This document shows, one piece after another, positions 22,160-32,949 of a stretch of DNA of 37,587 nt (position 1 is its first letter; each line of letters starts with the position of its first letter). Source of the stretch: Nymphaea colorata (lineage: Eukaryota > Streptophyta > Magnoliopsida > Nymphaeales > Nymphaeaceae); assembly GCF_008831285.2 (NCBI RefSeq), contig NW_022204744.1, positions 1 through 37,587 on the forward strand, written 5' to 3'. The notes below the pieces were generated by a model, which searched no databases, was not told the origin of the DNA, and saw only the letters and a program-made list of their open reading frames with translations. The translations under genes were made by a program, and so were the position numbers.

Positions 22160-23084
22160 GTTGTTTGTTTTTCATTCTTATAGAAGATCAAGAAGCATCA
22201 TCAAATACAGGAGTCAACTCTGATACGGGTAGAATTTTCTTGCTTCTCCTCTTCAGTACCCAAGCAATTTACAACATTTCCTCACCATCAAGTTAAATTC
22301 TGAAAATTATCTTATTTGAGAATCTCAATTCACTTCAATCTTGATCTCATTTGATCTTATGGATATATTGATGGAAGCAAACCTGCTCCATCAATGTGTA
22401 GATGTAGAACACTAAAATTAGTTCAGAATATATGAATGTCTGAGAAAGGATTAGTTATTTGAGTTGGATTAAGGCCTCTCTATCTGAAGCATACAATACC
22501 AATGAGGTTTGAAGTGCTCTTAAGCAGTCATATGTTGCTCAATCCAGGGCATCGAATAATGTAATTAAAATCACAGTTTCAGATTTGAAAAAGGGGTGAG
22601 TTTTATAGATTTTAATTAACAAAGCAAAGCTATTGCTCATCAACTAGTCATTGCATCAACCCATGATGAATGATCTTGTTCTTCAAATTCTTAGAGGATT
22701 GCAAAGTGAATATCTTGCTTTCAAAGTCAGTATGAAAACTCGAAAGGACTCTATCTCTTTGAATGAACTTCATGGGCTTCTTCTCATACAAGAAGCCAAC
22801 TTAAAAGAAGATGATTATCAAACTTTGAATCTATTATGCCTACTGTGAATAATGTCTCAAAAGAACTTACAATAGCAAACCAACTATAGTGGTCGTGGTA
22901 GAAACAACTGTCAGCATAGAGAGAAGTCCAAAAAGTGAGCAATACAAAGGTGATCATCTTGTGTGTCAAATATGTGGCAAAGTTGGTCATCTTGCAAGTT
23001 TTGTTGGTCATATACTAACTTGCTTAAAGAAAAGAAGACAACGACTTCTCCAGCATATCATGCAGTTTCTTCTAGCACTCTGAA
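22160..23084 (+). pseudogene. copia gag (broken)
   Basis: The capsid-like protein is readable only in pieces. About 22280-22400 resembles the LN-NY-W motif region of copia Gag. Positions 22651-22840 encode a helical stretch with LVLQILRGLQSEYLAFK and SLNELHGLLLIQEANL, typical of the retrotransposon-gag domain. A zinc knuckle of C-x2-C-x4-H-x4-C form begins at CQICGKVGH (about 22966), but a one-base frameshift separates its last Cys. There is no clear initiating ATG and many stops occur between 22300 and 22640. Gag would normally form virus-like particles and bind the element RNA; this copy cannot. Confidence 0.8.
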
Positions 23085-24350
23085 TCAAGACATTGGGGAT
23101 GACAATTTGTATCCTCACTTCGGTGCAACTCATCACATCACCAATGATATCAATAACTTATCTATTCATGCCACATACAAAGGTGGAGATGCAGTAAAAA
23201 TCAAAGATGGATCAGGTTTAAGAATTTTTATATTGTTTATTCAAAGACATCTCAAAGTTTAGTTTAAATGATCTCTTTCACGTGCCAAAATAACAAGAAA
23301 CTTGTTATATGTACAACGTTTTTCTAAAGATAATGGAGTCTATTTTGAGTTTCATCCTAATATGTGCTATGTTAAGCAGCAGGGAATAGGGAAAATTCTT
23401 CATCAAGGAACTAGTAGTGATGGGCTATATAAGATAGACCTTAATAACAGGAAAAAGGAAGCGCAACTTGGAGACAGGCAGACTATTGGGCAATGGCCTT
23501 AATAGCAGGAAAAAGGAAGCGCAACTTGGAACAGGCAGACTATTGGGCAATGGCACAAAAGACTTGGTCACCCTTCATTTTCCATTGTTAAGAAGGTTTT
23601 GAACAAGTGTGATTTGTCTTATTATGATGATTATTTGAATTATTGGGTGAAGTTTGTCAAAAAACTAAGAGTCATAAACTTCCATTTAATGCTATTTCAA
23701 ATAAGGTGAAACGTCCGCTTGAACTGATTTATGTTGATGTATGGAGTCCAGCTCTGGTGGAGAGTGTGAATGGTTTTAAGTACTATGTGATTTTTATGGA
23801 TGCCTTCTCATGGTATACTTAGATTTATTTGATGAGGAAAAAATCAGACGTTATTCATGATTTCAAAGCTTTCAATGAACTTTCTGAAAATCTCATTGGA
23901 CACAAGATAAAATATTTTCACTCAGATTGGGGAGGAGAATTTCAAGGGCTTCAATCATACCTTGTTGATAATAAGATTGGACATAGAATATCATGTCCTC
24001 ATACCCCTGAACAAAATAGAGCAGCTGAAAGGAGACATAAACATATTGTTGAAACAAGTTTATCTCTAATGGCAGAAGGTAATATTCCCAAGAACTTTTG
24101 GTCCAATACTTTTTGTACTGCTGTTTATTTGATTAACCGAATGCCAACGAAGGTTCTTGATTTTGCTTCTCCTTTGGAAAAATTGTTCAAAGAGAAACTT
24201 GATTATGGTTTCCTCAAGATCTTTGGATGTGAATGTTTTCCTTGTTTAAGAGCTTATCAGAAAAATAAATTAGATTATCCATCTGAAAGATGTGTTTTCT
24301 TGGGCTATGCTCCTCAACATAAAGGATATTATTGTTTGGGTGTATGAACC
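23085..24350 (+). pseudogene. copia protease and integrase (broken)
   Basis: Protease: the YPHFGATHHIT stretch (about 23110-23140) is the usual YPDSGATHHIT site with the catalytic Asp-Ser replaced, so it would be dead. Next come the GAG-pre-integrase segment (23302-23500; WHKRLGHPSFS at about 23551), then the integrase core: VDVWSP, HSDWGGEF and PEQNRAAERRHKHI, supplying the Asp, Asp and Glu of the DDE triad. The KLDYPSERCVFLGY C-terminal motif follows (24267-24308). A frame of 172 codons (23829-24347) is intact; before it there are stops, including TAG in place of a Trp codon at about 23820. A 58-bp tandem duplication (23441-23555) also breaks the frame. Confidence 0.9.
23441..23555 (+). repeat. 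58-bp tandem duplication within integrase
   Basis: The 58-base unit beginning ttaataacaggaaaaagg at 23441 repeats at 23499 as ttaatagcaggaaaaagg. The copies differ by one substitution, a missing g in 'ttggagacagg'/'ttggaacagg', and little else. It destroys the reading frame. Such near-identical abutting copies with a single indel can also arise when overlapping contig ends are not merged. Confidence 0.9.
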
Positions 24351-24693
24351 ATTAAAATCTATATTTCATGGCATGTCTAATTTAATGAGAGAAAATTTCC
24401 TTTTATTGATACTCAAAAAACTAGAACTCAAGATCAAGAAAGTCAAAACCAAGCTATCATTTTAACCTTCCCTCATGAATATCAGTTCTCTAACCCTACA
24501 ATATCATCATCTAATACCTCCACAATATCAGGGAAACCCTTACTTCAGTTTGAAACAAATAGTGAATATCAACATAAAACTCTTGGAAATGAGGAGTCAA
24601 CCCAATCCAATGAAAATGAACTAAATCAAGAACGAGTCCATCCTATGACTACTAGATCTCAAGTGAGAACCTTCAAGCCTAATCCTAAATACA

Positions 24694-26312
24694 ATGAGTT
24701 CCATACATATTTTTCTAGCAAAACACTATCTTTCAAAAGCTTTTGTCTCTACTCTTCTTGAAGACAAAGAATCCCCAAATTTCAAGGAAGCATATGAAGA
24801 TGAAAATTGGAGGAAGGCCATGCAAGAAGAATATAATGCTCTCATTCGAAACAATACTTGGAAACTTGTTCCAAAGAAAGAAGCCAAATACATTGTAGGA
24901 CGTAAATGGGTGTTCAAAATCAAGAGAAAGGTAGATGGATCGTTGGAAAGATACAAAGCTAGACTCGTCACCAAGGGGTACAGTCAAAAAGAAGGAATTG
25001 ACTAGACTGAAACCTTCAGCCCTGTTGTAAAGCATACTACAATTCAGACAGTATTGACTATTTCTATTAGTCACAAATGGAAAATACATCAGCTGGATAT
25101 TCAAAATGCATTTCTATATGGATATATTATAGAAGAAGTTTATATGGTTTAACCACCCAGATTTCAAAATCATTCTTTCCCAAATCATGTATGCAAGCTT
25201 GAACGTGCTTTATATGGTTTAAAATAGGCTCCTAGGGCATGGTTTGCCCGTCTTAGTCTATTCTTCCAAAATCTTAGTTTTAAAGGGGCTCAAACAGATT
25301 CATCTCTTTTTATTTTGAGAAAAAGAGAAATACTTCTATATGTTTTGGTATACGTGGATGACATGATCATAACAAGAAGCTCACCTGAATATATTCATAA
25401 AATTATTTGTCAATTCAAAAGTGAGTTTGCCATTAAAGATTTGGGTGAGCTTAATTTCTTTTTTGGCATAGAAGCAAAACGAATTGACAATAAGCTAATA
25501 TTGTCTCAAAGGAAATATACATTTAAGCTTCTCAAAAGAACAAATATGTTTGGAGCTAAGGGAGTTTCAACTCCCATTGCATGCTCCCCTGCTTTATCTG
25601 CTCAAACTGGATCAAATTTTTATGATCCAACTATTTATCACAGCATTGTTGGCGCTCTTCAATATTCTACTACAACTCGCCCAGACATCTCTTATGTTGT
25701 CAACAAGGTTTGTCAATATATGTATCATCCTACTGATGCCCATTGGGATGCCGTAAAGAGAAGTCTAGGATATTTGAAACACACTATTGATTATGGTCTT
25801 GTTATTATTCCTAGTTCAGTTTTTAATATTAATGCTTACAGTGATACAGATTGGGCAGGATGTCTTGATGATAGGCGGCCTATAGGTGGACATGTAGTGT
25901 TTATTGGATCCAATCTAGTTATATGGAGTGCTAAAAAGCAATCAGTTGTCTCTTGTTCTAACACTGAGGCTGAGTATCGATCTATTGCCAATACCACTGC
26001 TGAAATCATGTGTTTACAATTTTTATTAAAAGAACTTTGTGTTGTTCAATCACAACCTCCCATATTATTGTGCAACAACATCGGCACAGCCTATCTTGCA
26101 GCTTACCCTGTGTATCATAGCCGCAGCAAACACATAGAGATTGACCTTCATTTTTTTCTAAAAAAATTGGCCAAAGGAGATTTGAAAATTCAATACATCT
26201 CTTCTAAAGATCAGGTTGCTGATATTTTAACTAAGCCACTTAGTAAGCAGCACCATTATCAAATAATTAACAAGCTCAATCTTATTGCTGGAGCATTGAG
26301 CTTGTGGGGGGA
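24694..26312 (+). pseudogene. copia reverse transcriptase and RNase H (nearly intact)
   Basis: RT begins near NWRKAMQEEYNAL (about 24805), with KWVFKIKRKVDGS, KARLVTKGYSQ, then a TAG at about 25003 where Tyr or Phe is usual. QLDIQNAFLYG, a TAA in the VYM..PP motif (about 25152) and TAG in LK-APRAW (about 25225) follow. The remaining 25315-26312 is one open frame: VYVDDMI active site (about 25350), then RNase H with AYSDTDWAG, AEYRSIA, LLCNN and SKDQVADILTKPL. The usual catalytic-site CDN reads CNN, a likely loss of an acidic residue. The frame runs on through the PPT into the 3' LTR to 26451. Confidence 0.93.
26293..26312 (+). promoter_or_regulatory. Polypurine tract
   Basis: The purine-rich run ending ttgtgggggga abuts the TG of the 3' LTR, the expected plus-strand primer site for copia reverse transcription. 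Confidence 0.85.
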
Positions 26313-26674
26313 TGTTAACAGAAGTACCAAGAAGGCTCTCAAGGTGAATTACTTAGGAGATAAAAAGTCATGTCTCTTAAGGGATGAAAAGTCATGTATG
26401 TTAGAGATGAAAAGTCATGTCTCTTGGGAGATGAAAAGACATGTCTTTTGAGAGAAAGTCATGTCTGTTGAAAGATGAAAAGTCATGTCTGTTGAAAGAT
26501 GAAATGTTGTCTCTTGGGAATTAGAGACCCCTTATGTAACTTCTCTATATAAAGGCGCCTCTCCACCAAAGGAATGCAAGCAAGAAATAATAAAGCAGTG
26601 GACGTAGGCATATTGGCTGAACCACTTTAAAAATTCATGTCCCTTTAATTACTTTTTCATTTTGATTTCTAACA
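26313..26674 (+). repeat. 3' LTR of the copia element, 362 bp, with a U3 tandem array
   Basis: Starts TGTTAACAG and ends TTTCTAACA. U3 holds about seven tandem units of 20-24 bp built on gatgaaaagtcatgt (about 26361-26515). A TATA box, tatataaa (26546-26553), follows about 30 bases after the array, and an R/U5 segment contains gtggacgtaggc and aaccac, as seen in other plant copia LTRs. The array probably supplied transcription-factor sites. Only two units survive in the 5' LTR. Confidence 0.92.
26361..26515 (+). repeat. U3 tandem repeat array, about 7 units of 20-24 bp
   Basis: Units read gatgaaaagtcatgt followed by 6-9 variable bases (ctcttggga, ctgttgaaa, atgttaga). The array is placed just upstream of the TATA box, where U3 enhancer repeats normally sit. 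Unit lengths vary by a few bases. Confidence 0.88.
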
Positions 26675-26675
26675 C

Positions 26676-27592
26676 AGAGAACTCTACGGCGCAACCAAAG
26701 GTTTCAAGGAGGAGTTGGGGAAAGGAGGGTTTGGCAGTGTCTACAAAGGTGTGCTTTCCAGGAGCAGAATCGAGGTTGCACTTAAGAGAGTATTGCATGG
26801 TTCAAAGCAAGGGGTGAGGGAGTTTGTGGCAGAAATATCAAGCCTGGGGAGGATGAGGCACAGGATCATGGTCCAATTGCATGGTTGGTGTAGACGAGGC
26901 GATGACCTGCTCTTGGCTTATGAATTCATGCCGTATGGGAGTATAGACAATTTTCTTTTGATGTGAAAGGTAGAAGCCTTAGTTGGGAACAGAGGTTCAA
27001 GATTCTAAAGGGAATTGCTTCCGGCCTGCTGTATCTTCATGAAGAGTGGGAGCAAGTGGTTGTGCACAGAGATGTTAAAGCAAGCAACGTGCTGTTAGAT
27101 GGTGATCTAAATGGCAGGTTGGGTGATTTTGGCCTTTCCAGACTCTATGAGCATGGGGCCAACCCCAAGACAATCCAAATCGTTGGGAGTTTTGGGTACA
27201 TGGCGTCGGAGTTCTCCCGCACCTGGAAGTCCAGCACGAGTGCCAATGTCTACTCTTATGGTGCTTTGCTCCTAGAGGTGGCCTACAGAAGGAGGCCTAT
27301 TGAGCTGGAGAGACATTGTGAAGAGATGGTTCTAGTGGAGTTAGTCCACTCTTTGTGGAAGGATGGACGTATACTGGACGCCATGGACAAAAGGCTTGGG
27401 AATAGCTATGTGGTGGAGGAAGCAGAGCTTGTGCTGAAGCTTGGCGTTCTCTGTTCACAGGCTGCACCTGAATCAAGGCCAAACATGCGGCAATTAACTC
27501 AGTATCTTGACCATGATGCCTCACTACCAGATCTAGAATGCCAGAATCTTGTTATTCAAGACGATCCAGGATTGGACCAAATAATTGTGTAG
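26676..27592 (+). pseudogene. L-type lectin receptor kinase, kinase half (one frameshift)
   Basis: The frame resumes at [10 protein letters not shown], followed by the Gly loop [11 protein letters not shown], the ATP-binding Lys in VALKRV, and [17 protein letters not shown] single base is missing from the T run at about 26951-26959, throwing the frame into a stop at 26964. The correct frame continues from about 26960: GRSLSWEQR, the catalytic loop VVHRDVKASNVLLD, LGDFGLSRLYEHGANPKT and RILDAMDKRLG, to a stop at 27590-27592. APE reads ASE and the structural Asp of DVFSYG is Asn, both unfavourable for activity. The sequence matches the LecRK kinase family and is the natural partner of the lectin half at 20650-21683. 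Apart from the frameshift the kinase is full length. Confidence 0.93.
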
Positions 27593-28842
27593 TACCCTTC
27601 CTCTGAGAACCTGTCACCAACTTCAGGAAACTCAGGCCTGTAACCTATGAACACAACTGCAGTATGTCACTGCAAACACATCAATCGAAAGTCATAGATC
27701 AGTAAATCATTTAGCAAGTTGTCAAATAGCAGAATACCATGCTTTGCTTTAGGTTCTTCATGTCTGGTTCGCTATAAGATCTCTCATTTCTGTTATTTTT
27801 GAAGCCGAGTGCTAGCCCATACCCCGTTTCTCTACTCTTTGTATAGGCTTGGCCTACCAAAATGTTTGTATGATTTAATACCAGCAGTGTAATATAAAAT
27901 ACAACTAATTACCTAATGACGATCTTTTTTTTTCTGTTTTAGTTTTTTCCTGAATCAAGGGTACAGAATAGATTATCTCATTTTTCACATTATTTTATCT
28001 TTGTTTTCTCGCTGTGCATTTTAGATGTTTGAACGTATACTTGTGATATTGCTATAAATATAAGGTCATTTTTTCTTTACCATTATATTAATTTCTATTA
28101 ATTTTCATGTTATTTTATTTATTTATTTGTGATCTCTCATGTCATTGCTATAAACACTTGTGATCTCTAATGTCTGTTATCTTTGCTTCTCTAGTTACTT
28201 TGTAAGCGTATGCTTCTTGGATCAAAGAACAATTAAAGAAAACTAGGAAGTCTTTCAAACTTGTAAGAAATCTAGGGTCAGTAAATAACACCAAATATGT
28301 GTTGGTGGTACTAGCGGTAACACCATGCATCAGATGACTAAAAGGAAAAGAGTAAAAATTGTCGAGAATGTATGAATTTGTCTACTGCTTATTGATGATC
28401 AACATGCTGCAGGCGTTGCCAACCTACAAGAAAGGTCAGCTGGTAAAGGATGTGTGCACGTGAAGTATATAGGTTACATGTTTTCTCATTCAAGCAAAAA
28501 CTGCTGGGAGTGCAAACACAGGTCTCCTTCTTAGTTATGTTATGCCCCAATTTTTATCCCATTTTCCACTTAACTTAATTCTCCATCTGTGTTGATCTTC
28601 ATTTCCATTAACTTAATTCTCCATCTTGTGTTGATCTTCATGGCTGGCTTCTATTTGATTGGGATGGTGTCCAGGTACTTGGCTACAGATTTGCTTCCCT
28701 TTGTTTTTCTGTATCTAGGATTTCAAGTATGAATTGTCGGAGCCAACCAAATAGATAAAACTTGATAATCATAGTGTGAAATATAATTTAGGTGATGGAT
28801 TTATGCCTTCTCATTATTCATACAGTCGACTCATGCTTCTTT
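27593..28842. other. LecRK 3' flank and intergenic DNA, no further gene
   Basis: AT-rich sequence. Possible polyadenylation context (aatataaaata) is at about 27890. Short phrases recur (gtgatctct, attgctataaa) at about 28040-28170. A 38-bp tandem duplication lies at 28570-28645. No coding frame is convincing. Confidence 0.5.
28570..28645 (+). repeat. 38-bp tandem duplication
   Basis: The text ttaacttaattctccatct at 28570 repeats at 28608, continuing to 'gttgatcttcat'. The copies differ by one T (catctgtg versus catcttgtg) and diverge at the right end. Confidence 0.88.
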
Positions 28843-29183
28843 TGTTGGTAATAAACAATAAAGGAACAAAAGAGAGCACTCATACAACTCACGACTCCGA
28901 TAAGGCTACCTCGGCACACTTTACACTTGATACAAATGGCACAAACCAATGCACCTATTTGTAGGCTACCTCAAGACACTCAACTTATAACTCATAAACC
29001 TCCACACTAATGGTCATTACAAACATGATATTAAAAAATAAAAAACCTCCCCATTACCACAATTTATTATGTCATAACTATTGACATTAAACTCTTAATT
29101 CACTATGCCATAACACTATGACATTAAAACAAAAACTACAATTATCACATATTTACTAAAATTGTTTGCATCATATTTTAACA
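28843..29183 (-). repeat. 3' LTR of a minus-strand copia relic, 341 bp
   Basis: On the minus strand it starts TGTTAAAATATG (at 29183) directly after the RNase H C-terminus (motif GVSSFASN, about 29190-29220) and ends ACCAACA at 28843. The TG...CA ends and the position after RNase H support an LTR. No second copy was seen upstream of the element, which is truncated there. Confidence 0.7.
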
Positions 29184-31220
29184 CTCTTATTTGATGCAAA
29201 ACTTGATACTCCAAGAGATTACCTGAATTTTACGAACTTTGAATGGTTGAGTGCTTTGTAAATCTGTCTGCAACTTGATCATTTGTGGAACAATATTTCA
29301 TTATTATCATTCCATCAATAACAGCTTCACAGACAAAGTGATGACACAAATGTGTTTAGCTCTTCTGTGGGATACGGATTATTTTCATGATGATTGTTGC
29401 ATGATTATCACAAAAAAGTTCAGTCACCTCATCTTGTTTTTGTGCAAGTCCCTCAAAATTTTTCGAATCCAAATACCTTACATGCAGATGTGGTGGCTTC
29501 AATATACTTCGCTTCAGAAGATGATAGAGTTATAGTTGTTTACATTTTAGACACCTACTACAAAGCCCCCGATCCAAGAATAAAAGCATATTCACTTGTG
29601 CTTTTTCTGTCATCAACAAAACCAGCCCAGAAGCTGTCAAAAAAGCCAATTAACTTAAAATTGGAATTAGATCGATACCAAATCCTATAGTTCAATGTTG
29701 ATCAGATGTAACAAAGGATCTGTTTTGCTGCTCCAAATGATGTATTGATGGACAATACAAAAACCTTGAAATCAGACTAACTGGGTACACAATATCTGGG
29801 CGTGTCTATGTGAGGTACATTAATTTCCAACTGGACTTCCGTATAACTTCTCATCAGCTTTCACAGTACCATCATTTATCGTTAACTTCTCATGAGAGTG
29901 AAACATAATTTGCATAATAACACATTAAATTTCTGAAGTATGTTAAAAACATAGTTTTCTTGAGAAATAAAAATTCCATTGTTAGTCTAATGAACCTGAA
30001 GTTCAAGAACATAATGTAACAATCCCAGATCTGACATATCAAATTCACACGTCATGATTATCTTAAATTTTTCAATGAGAATATTAAAGGAACTTGTATA
30101 AATGATGTTACCTACATAAACACATACTAAGACAATATCATTACATATTCCCTTTATGTATAAAGTGGGTTCACTTTCGCTTTTGTGAAAACATTATGCA
30201 TTAAGTATGTATCTAATCTCTCATACCAAGCTCATGGTGCTTGCCTAAGATCATAAAGAGCTTTTTTCAATCCTTATACCTTCTCTTCTTTTCCATTAAT
30301 AACAGATCCCTATGGTGGCAAACACTCTTCTTTTCCATTAATAACAGATCCCTATGGTTGGCAAACATATACTTCTTCTTTAAAAAACCATTTAAAAATG
30401 CAGACTTCATATCAAACTAAAAAACTAACCCATTTCGTATGAGAAGCAAATGCTAAAATGATTCTAACAGTTTCAAAACATGCAATAGAAAAAAAAGTTT
30501 CTAAAAATTTTACCCCATATATTTGAGCATACCTTTTTGCGACAAGTCTTGCTTTATATTTTTGCATGCTTCCATCAACATTGTATTTTATTTATGTAGA
30601 CCTATTTTAACACCAATGGCATTTTGGCCATCTGGTAGATCTACAAGTTTCCAAGTGTCATTCCTTTGAATGGCCATTATTTCTTCTTCCATGGATTTCT
30701 CTCATTCTTGTTTTCCGCAAACATCTTCAAAACATGTTGGTTTTGTAACCATCAAAGCAAGTGCACAACTATAAATATGATCAATTCTCTTTACCTTTCT
30801 TCAAGGACTATCATATCCATAATGGGTCTAATATTTTGGTTTCTTTAGCTCTCCAAGGAAATGATGTTGGTGGAGGCTGAGATTCATCTTTTTCAATTAA
30901 TTTGGTTCATTAGGTCATTTTCAATAACCAAGTCTCTTTTTTGTTAACTTACTTCCAAAAACTATTTTCATCAAAAATAACATCTCACCGAATAATAAGT
31001 TTCTTGGTATCAGGGTTATACAACTGATACCCTTTCGTAACATCCGAATATCCAACAAATATACATTTTTCACTTTTCTTGTCCAACTTAGTATGCTCGC
31101 TGAATCAATTAAAGCATATGAAATACATTAAAAAACTCGTAAATTAGTTACATTAGGTTTGTGTTTCCACCAAGCTTAATAGGGTGTTCGATTGCGTATT
31201 GTTTTAATTGCTATGACATG
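29184..31220 (-). pseudogene. copia integrase-RT-RNase H relic, minus strand
   Basis: Reading the minus strand from 31220 downward gives the integrase C-terminus ([44 protein letters not shown] at about 30960-31100). RT pieces follow: TWKLVDLPDG (about 30640) and KKALYDLRQAP (about 30250). RNase H is represented by WAGFVDDRKSTSEYAFILGS (about 29570-29630), SSSEAKYIEATTSA (about 29490) and DQVADRFTK (about 29275). Many stops and frameshifts are present, and gag, protease and the 5' LTR are missing. The motif style differs from the LecRK copia element, so it is a different family. The right edge is a junction with an opposite-strand copia piece. Confidence 0.88.
30283..30367. repeat. 42-bp tandem duplication in the minus-strand copia RT
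   Basis: The unit ctcttcttttccattaat...ggcaaaca at 30283-30324 repeats at 30325-30367. The copies differ by one extra t (tatggtggc versus tatggttggc). It lies in RT coding sequence and breaks it. Confidence 0.9.
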
Positions 31221-31543
31221 TTGCACCTATGAACTTGTATGGATCAAATCATTATTGACAGACATGAATATCCTAGTTAGTCAACCCATGGAGTCAAATG
31301 TGACAACATGGCAGCAATGCATATAAGTGTGAATCTGATATTTCATGAAAGAGTTAAACACATAAAGTGGACTGCAATTTTGTCTGTGAGAAGATTCAAA
31401 GCAAATAAATAGTCACCACACATGATAGCAGTTGAGTTCAACTTGCAGACATTTTTACCAAGTCCCTACACCGTGATCAGTAAAAGAAGATAATTGACAA
31501 GTTGGCGCAGATTAGCACCTGCACTCCAACTTTAAGGAGAGCA
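31210..31543 (+). pseudogene. copia RNase H C-terminal fragment, plus strand
   Basis: Readable pieces are YELVWIKSLLTDMNI (about 31230-31275), FHERVKHI (about 31341-31365), a degenerate QLADIFTKSLHRDQ region (about 31430-31480) and KLAQIST (about 31500). A purine-rich tract, tttaaggagagca (31531-31543), follows. This is the C-terminal end of a copia RNase H domain with its PPT; everything upstream is lost at the junction with the minus-strand element. Frameshifts and stops are frequent. Confidence 0.8.
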
Positions 31544-31870
31544 TGCTAGTATATACCATTGAAGTTCCCTGTCTTTTTCATGTAATCCTCATTCCGTTAT
31601 AGGAGGAATATAGTTTTGGGCAAGGTCTGTCAGTTTCCCAGTAAACAAAAAAATGTTTCTTCCTTGAGTAGGAAGGGTGCCTCCTACTCATTATACTTTG
31701 ATGAGGAGCCATTCCCTTTAATGGTCACATTGTAATGGTGAAAAAAGGTGAATGAAAAGTAGCAGTGTAAGATTTCCTCACTGTGGATGTAGACTGTATT
31801 GCCTAACCACACAAGGTTGGTGTGCTTGTGCTAATTGCTTGAATAGATCTCTTTTAAGAAGATAATCTAT
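31544..31870 (+). repeat. Putative LTR following the plus-strand RNase H fragment
   Basis: TGCTAGTATATACC begins right after the PPT. The text contains gtggatgtagac and aaccac in the same order as the R/U5 part of the LecRK copia LTR (gtggacgtaggc, aaccac). The right end was not resolved, so the end coordinate is approximate. Confidence 0.5.
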
Positions 31871-32261
31871 GATGGTGCCCTATTATATAAAATAGTTATA
31901 TATTTTTTCATTAGGGCTGTGAAGTTTAAGGACTCCCATTTCAAGAAGCAATTAAGGTTAAAGGACAACAACTCACACCCTACGTCAAGGGAGTACCATA
32001 AGCTACTGATCTTGAAGACATCAACCCATGGTAGACGTGACATAAGCATGAGGATATCTAACTAGAACACTCGTGTATCATATATATACTATACTAGTTT
32101 AGTTAATAGTTAATTACTTTGCTTTCATTTATTTTTTGTATACTTCATCCATGCATTGACCATTTGTGTTTTAGTGGTGAGTAGTTTGTTAGACAAATGG
32201 ATGTTTCAAGCATCTTATTTGGGGCTACTCAACAAGTAGTGCTTTGAGTAATCATAATTAT
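31871..32261. other. No gene seen
   Basis: AT-rich sequence without a recognised frame or repeat. It may be remaining parts of the neighbouring copia relics. Confidence 0.4.
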
Positions 32262-32945
32262 GGTTCGTTGATGATGTAGAAAACTACATTTTCTATAAAC
32301 ACAGTGGTGGTGCATACTATAAAATCGTACCTGACATCAATATGTTTTGTCATCTCATGATAGATCTAATCTTTGGTCAAGTGAACGACACTTTGACTAT
32401 CGTAATAAATAATCAACTTTTCTTGACTTGTATAAAGTTACGATAACATGCCCCTCAACTACTGCTTACGAGATTTCTTCAAGTCATATAATGATTTCTT
32501 TAGAAAACACGCATGATTATCTTTTCCTTCAACAACAAAATCTTCAAATTGATGCATATATATATATAATATATATATAGTAAAAATATATATAAATATA
32601 TATACATATTCTTTTAATAATTTACCAAATAAAAATGTTATTTTAACATCAAGCTATTCTAATTTCATATCATACATGGCAACTAAAGCAAGTAATAGAA
32701 CTATGCTTATCAACAAGAGAAAAAAATATCACTAAAATTAGTTTCTTCTACCTAGTTGTAGCCTTTTGCAACTAACCATGCTTTGTCCTTTGCATCTACT
32801 AACTGTGAGGTACCTTCCTTTTTCTTAAAGACACACTTGCAAAAAATTATCATCTTGTCCTTAAGTAATTTACAAGCTTTCATGTTTGATTTCTATGCAG
32901 AGATTCAATTTCTTCATGCATCACAACTAGGGCTGAACACAAGCC
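32262..32945 (-). pseudogene. copia RT/RNase H relic with internal deletion, minus strand
   Basis: Read on the minus strand from 32945: MHEEIESLHRNQT, a degenerate KWVFKKKEGTSQLVDA-type segment, LALVAMYDMKLE-LDVK, an AT microsatellite, then FEDFVVEGKDNHACFLKKSL (about 32465-32545). Within a few codons it switches to the end of RNase H: KLIIYYDSQSVVHLTKD, YHEMTKHIDVRYDFIV (about 32320-32430). The catalytic middle of RT and most of RNase H are missing. The motifs fit the Tnt1-like branch of plant copia, different from the neighbours. Stops and frameshifts throughout. Confidence 0.85.
32556..32612. repeat. AT microsatellite cluster
   Basis: Several interrupted (TA)n runs sit inside the minus-strand copia RT relic and separate two adjacent RT motifs, so they expanded after or with decay of the element. 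Confidence 0.85.
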
Positions 32946-32949
32946 GAGG

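Larger units (their letters stand above)
21684..26674 (+). mobile_element. Ty1/copia retrotransposon inserted in the LecRK gene
   Basis: This is a near-complete element of about 5 kb: LTR, PBS, gag, protease, integrase, RT, RNase H, PPT, LTR, in the copia order (integrase before RT). It lies in the same orientation as the host gene. Both ends carry TGTTAAC...TAACA. The immediate flanks are tatag (21679-21683) and cagag (26675-26679), not a perfect 5-bp duplication; a 2-base loss at the right junction would make tatag/cacag comparable. Stops by substitution (in RT at about 25003, 25152 and 25225) and several frameshifts show it is non-functional. The 5' LTR is chimeric. Confidence 0.92.

Noticed and set aside
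26655-26677. Possible splice acceptor at the LTR/kinase junction (T-rich tract, ctaac, acacag), which could let the whole copia be removed as an intron
   Set aside because: The frame-compatible donor would be at 21683, which is followed by TG rather than GT. The gtaagc site near 21416 gives the wrong phase. No supported intron.
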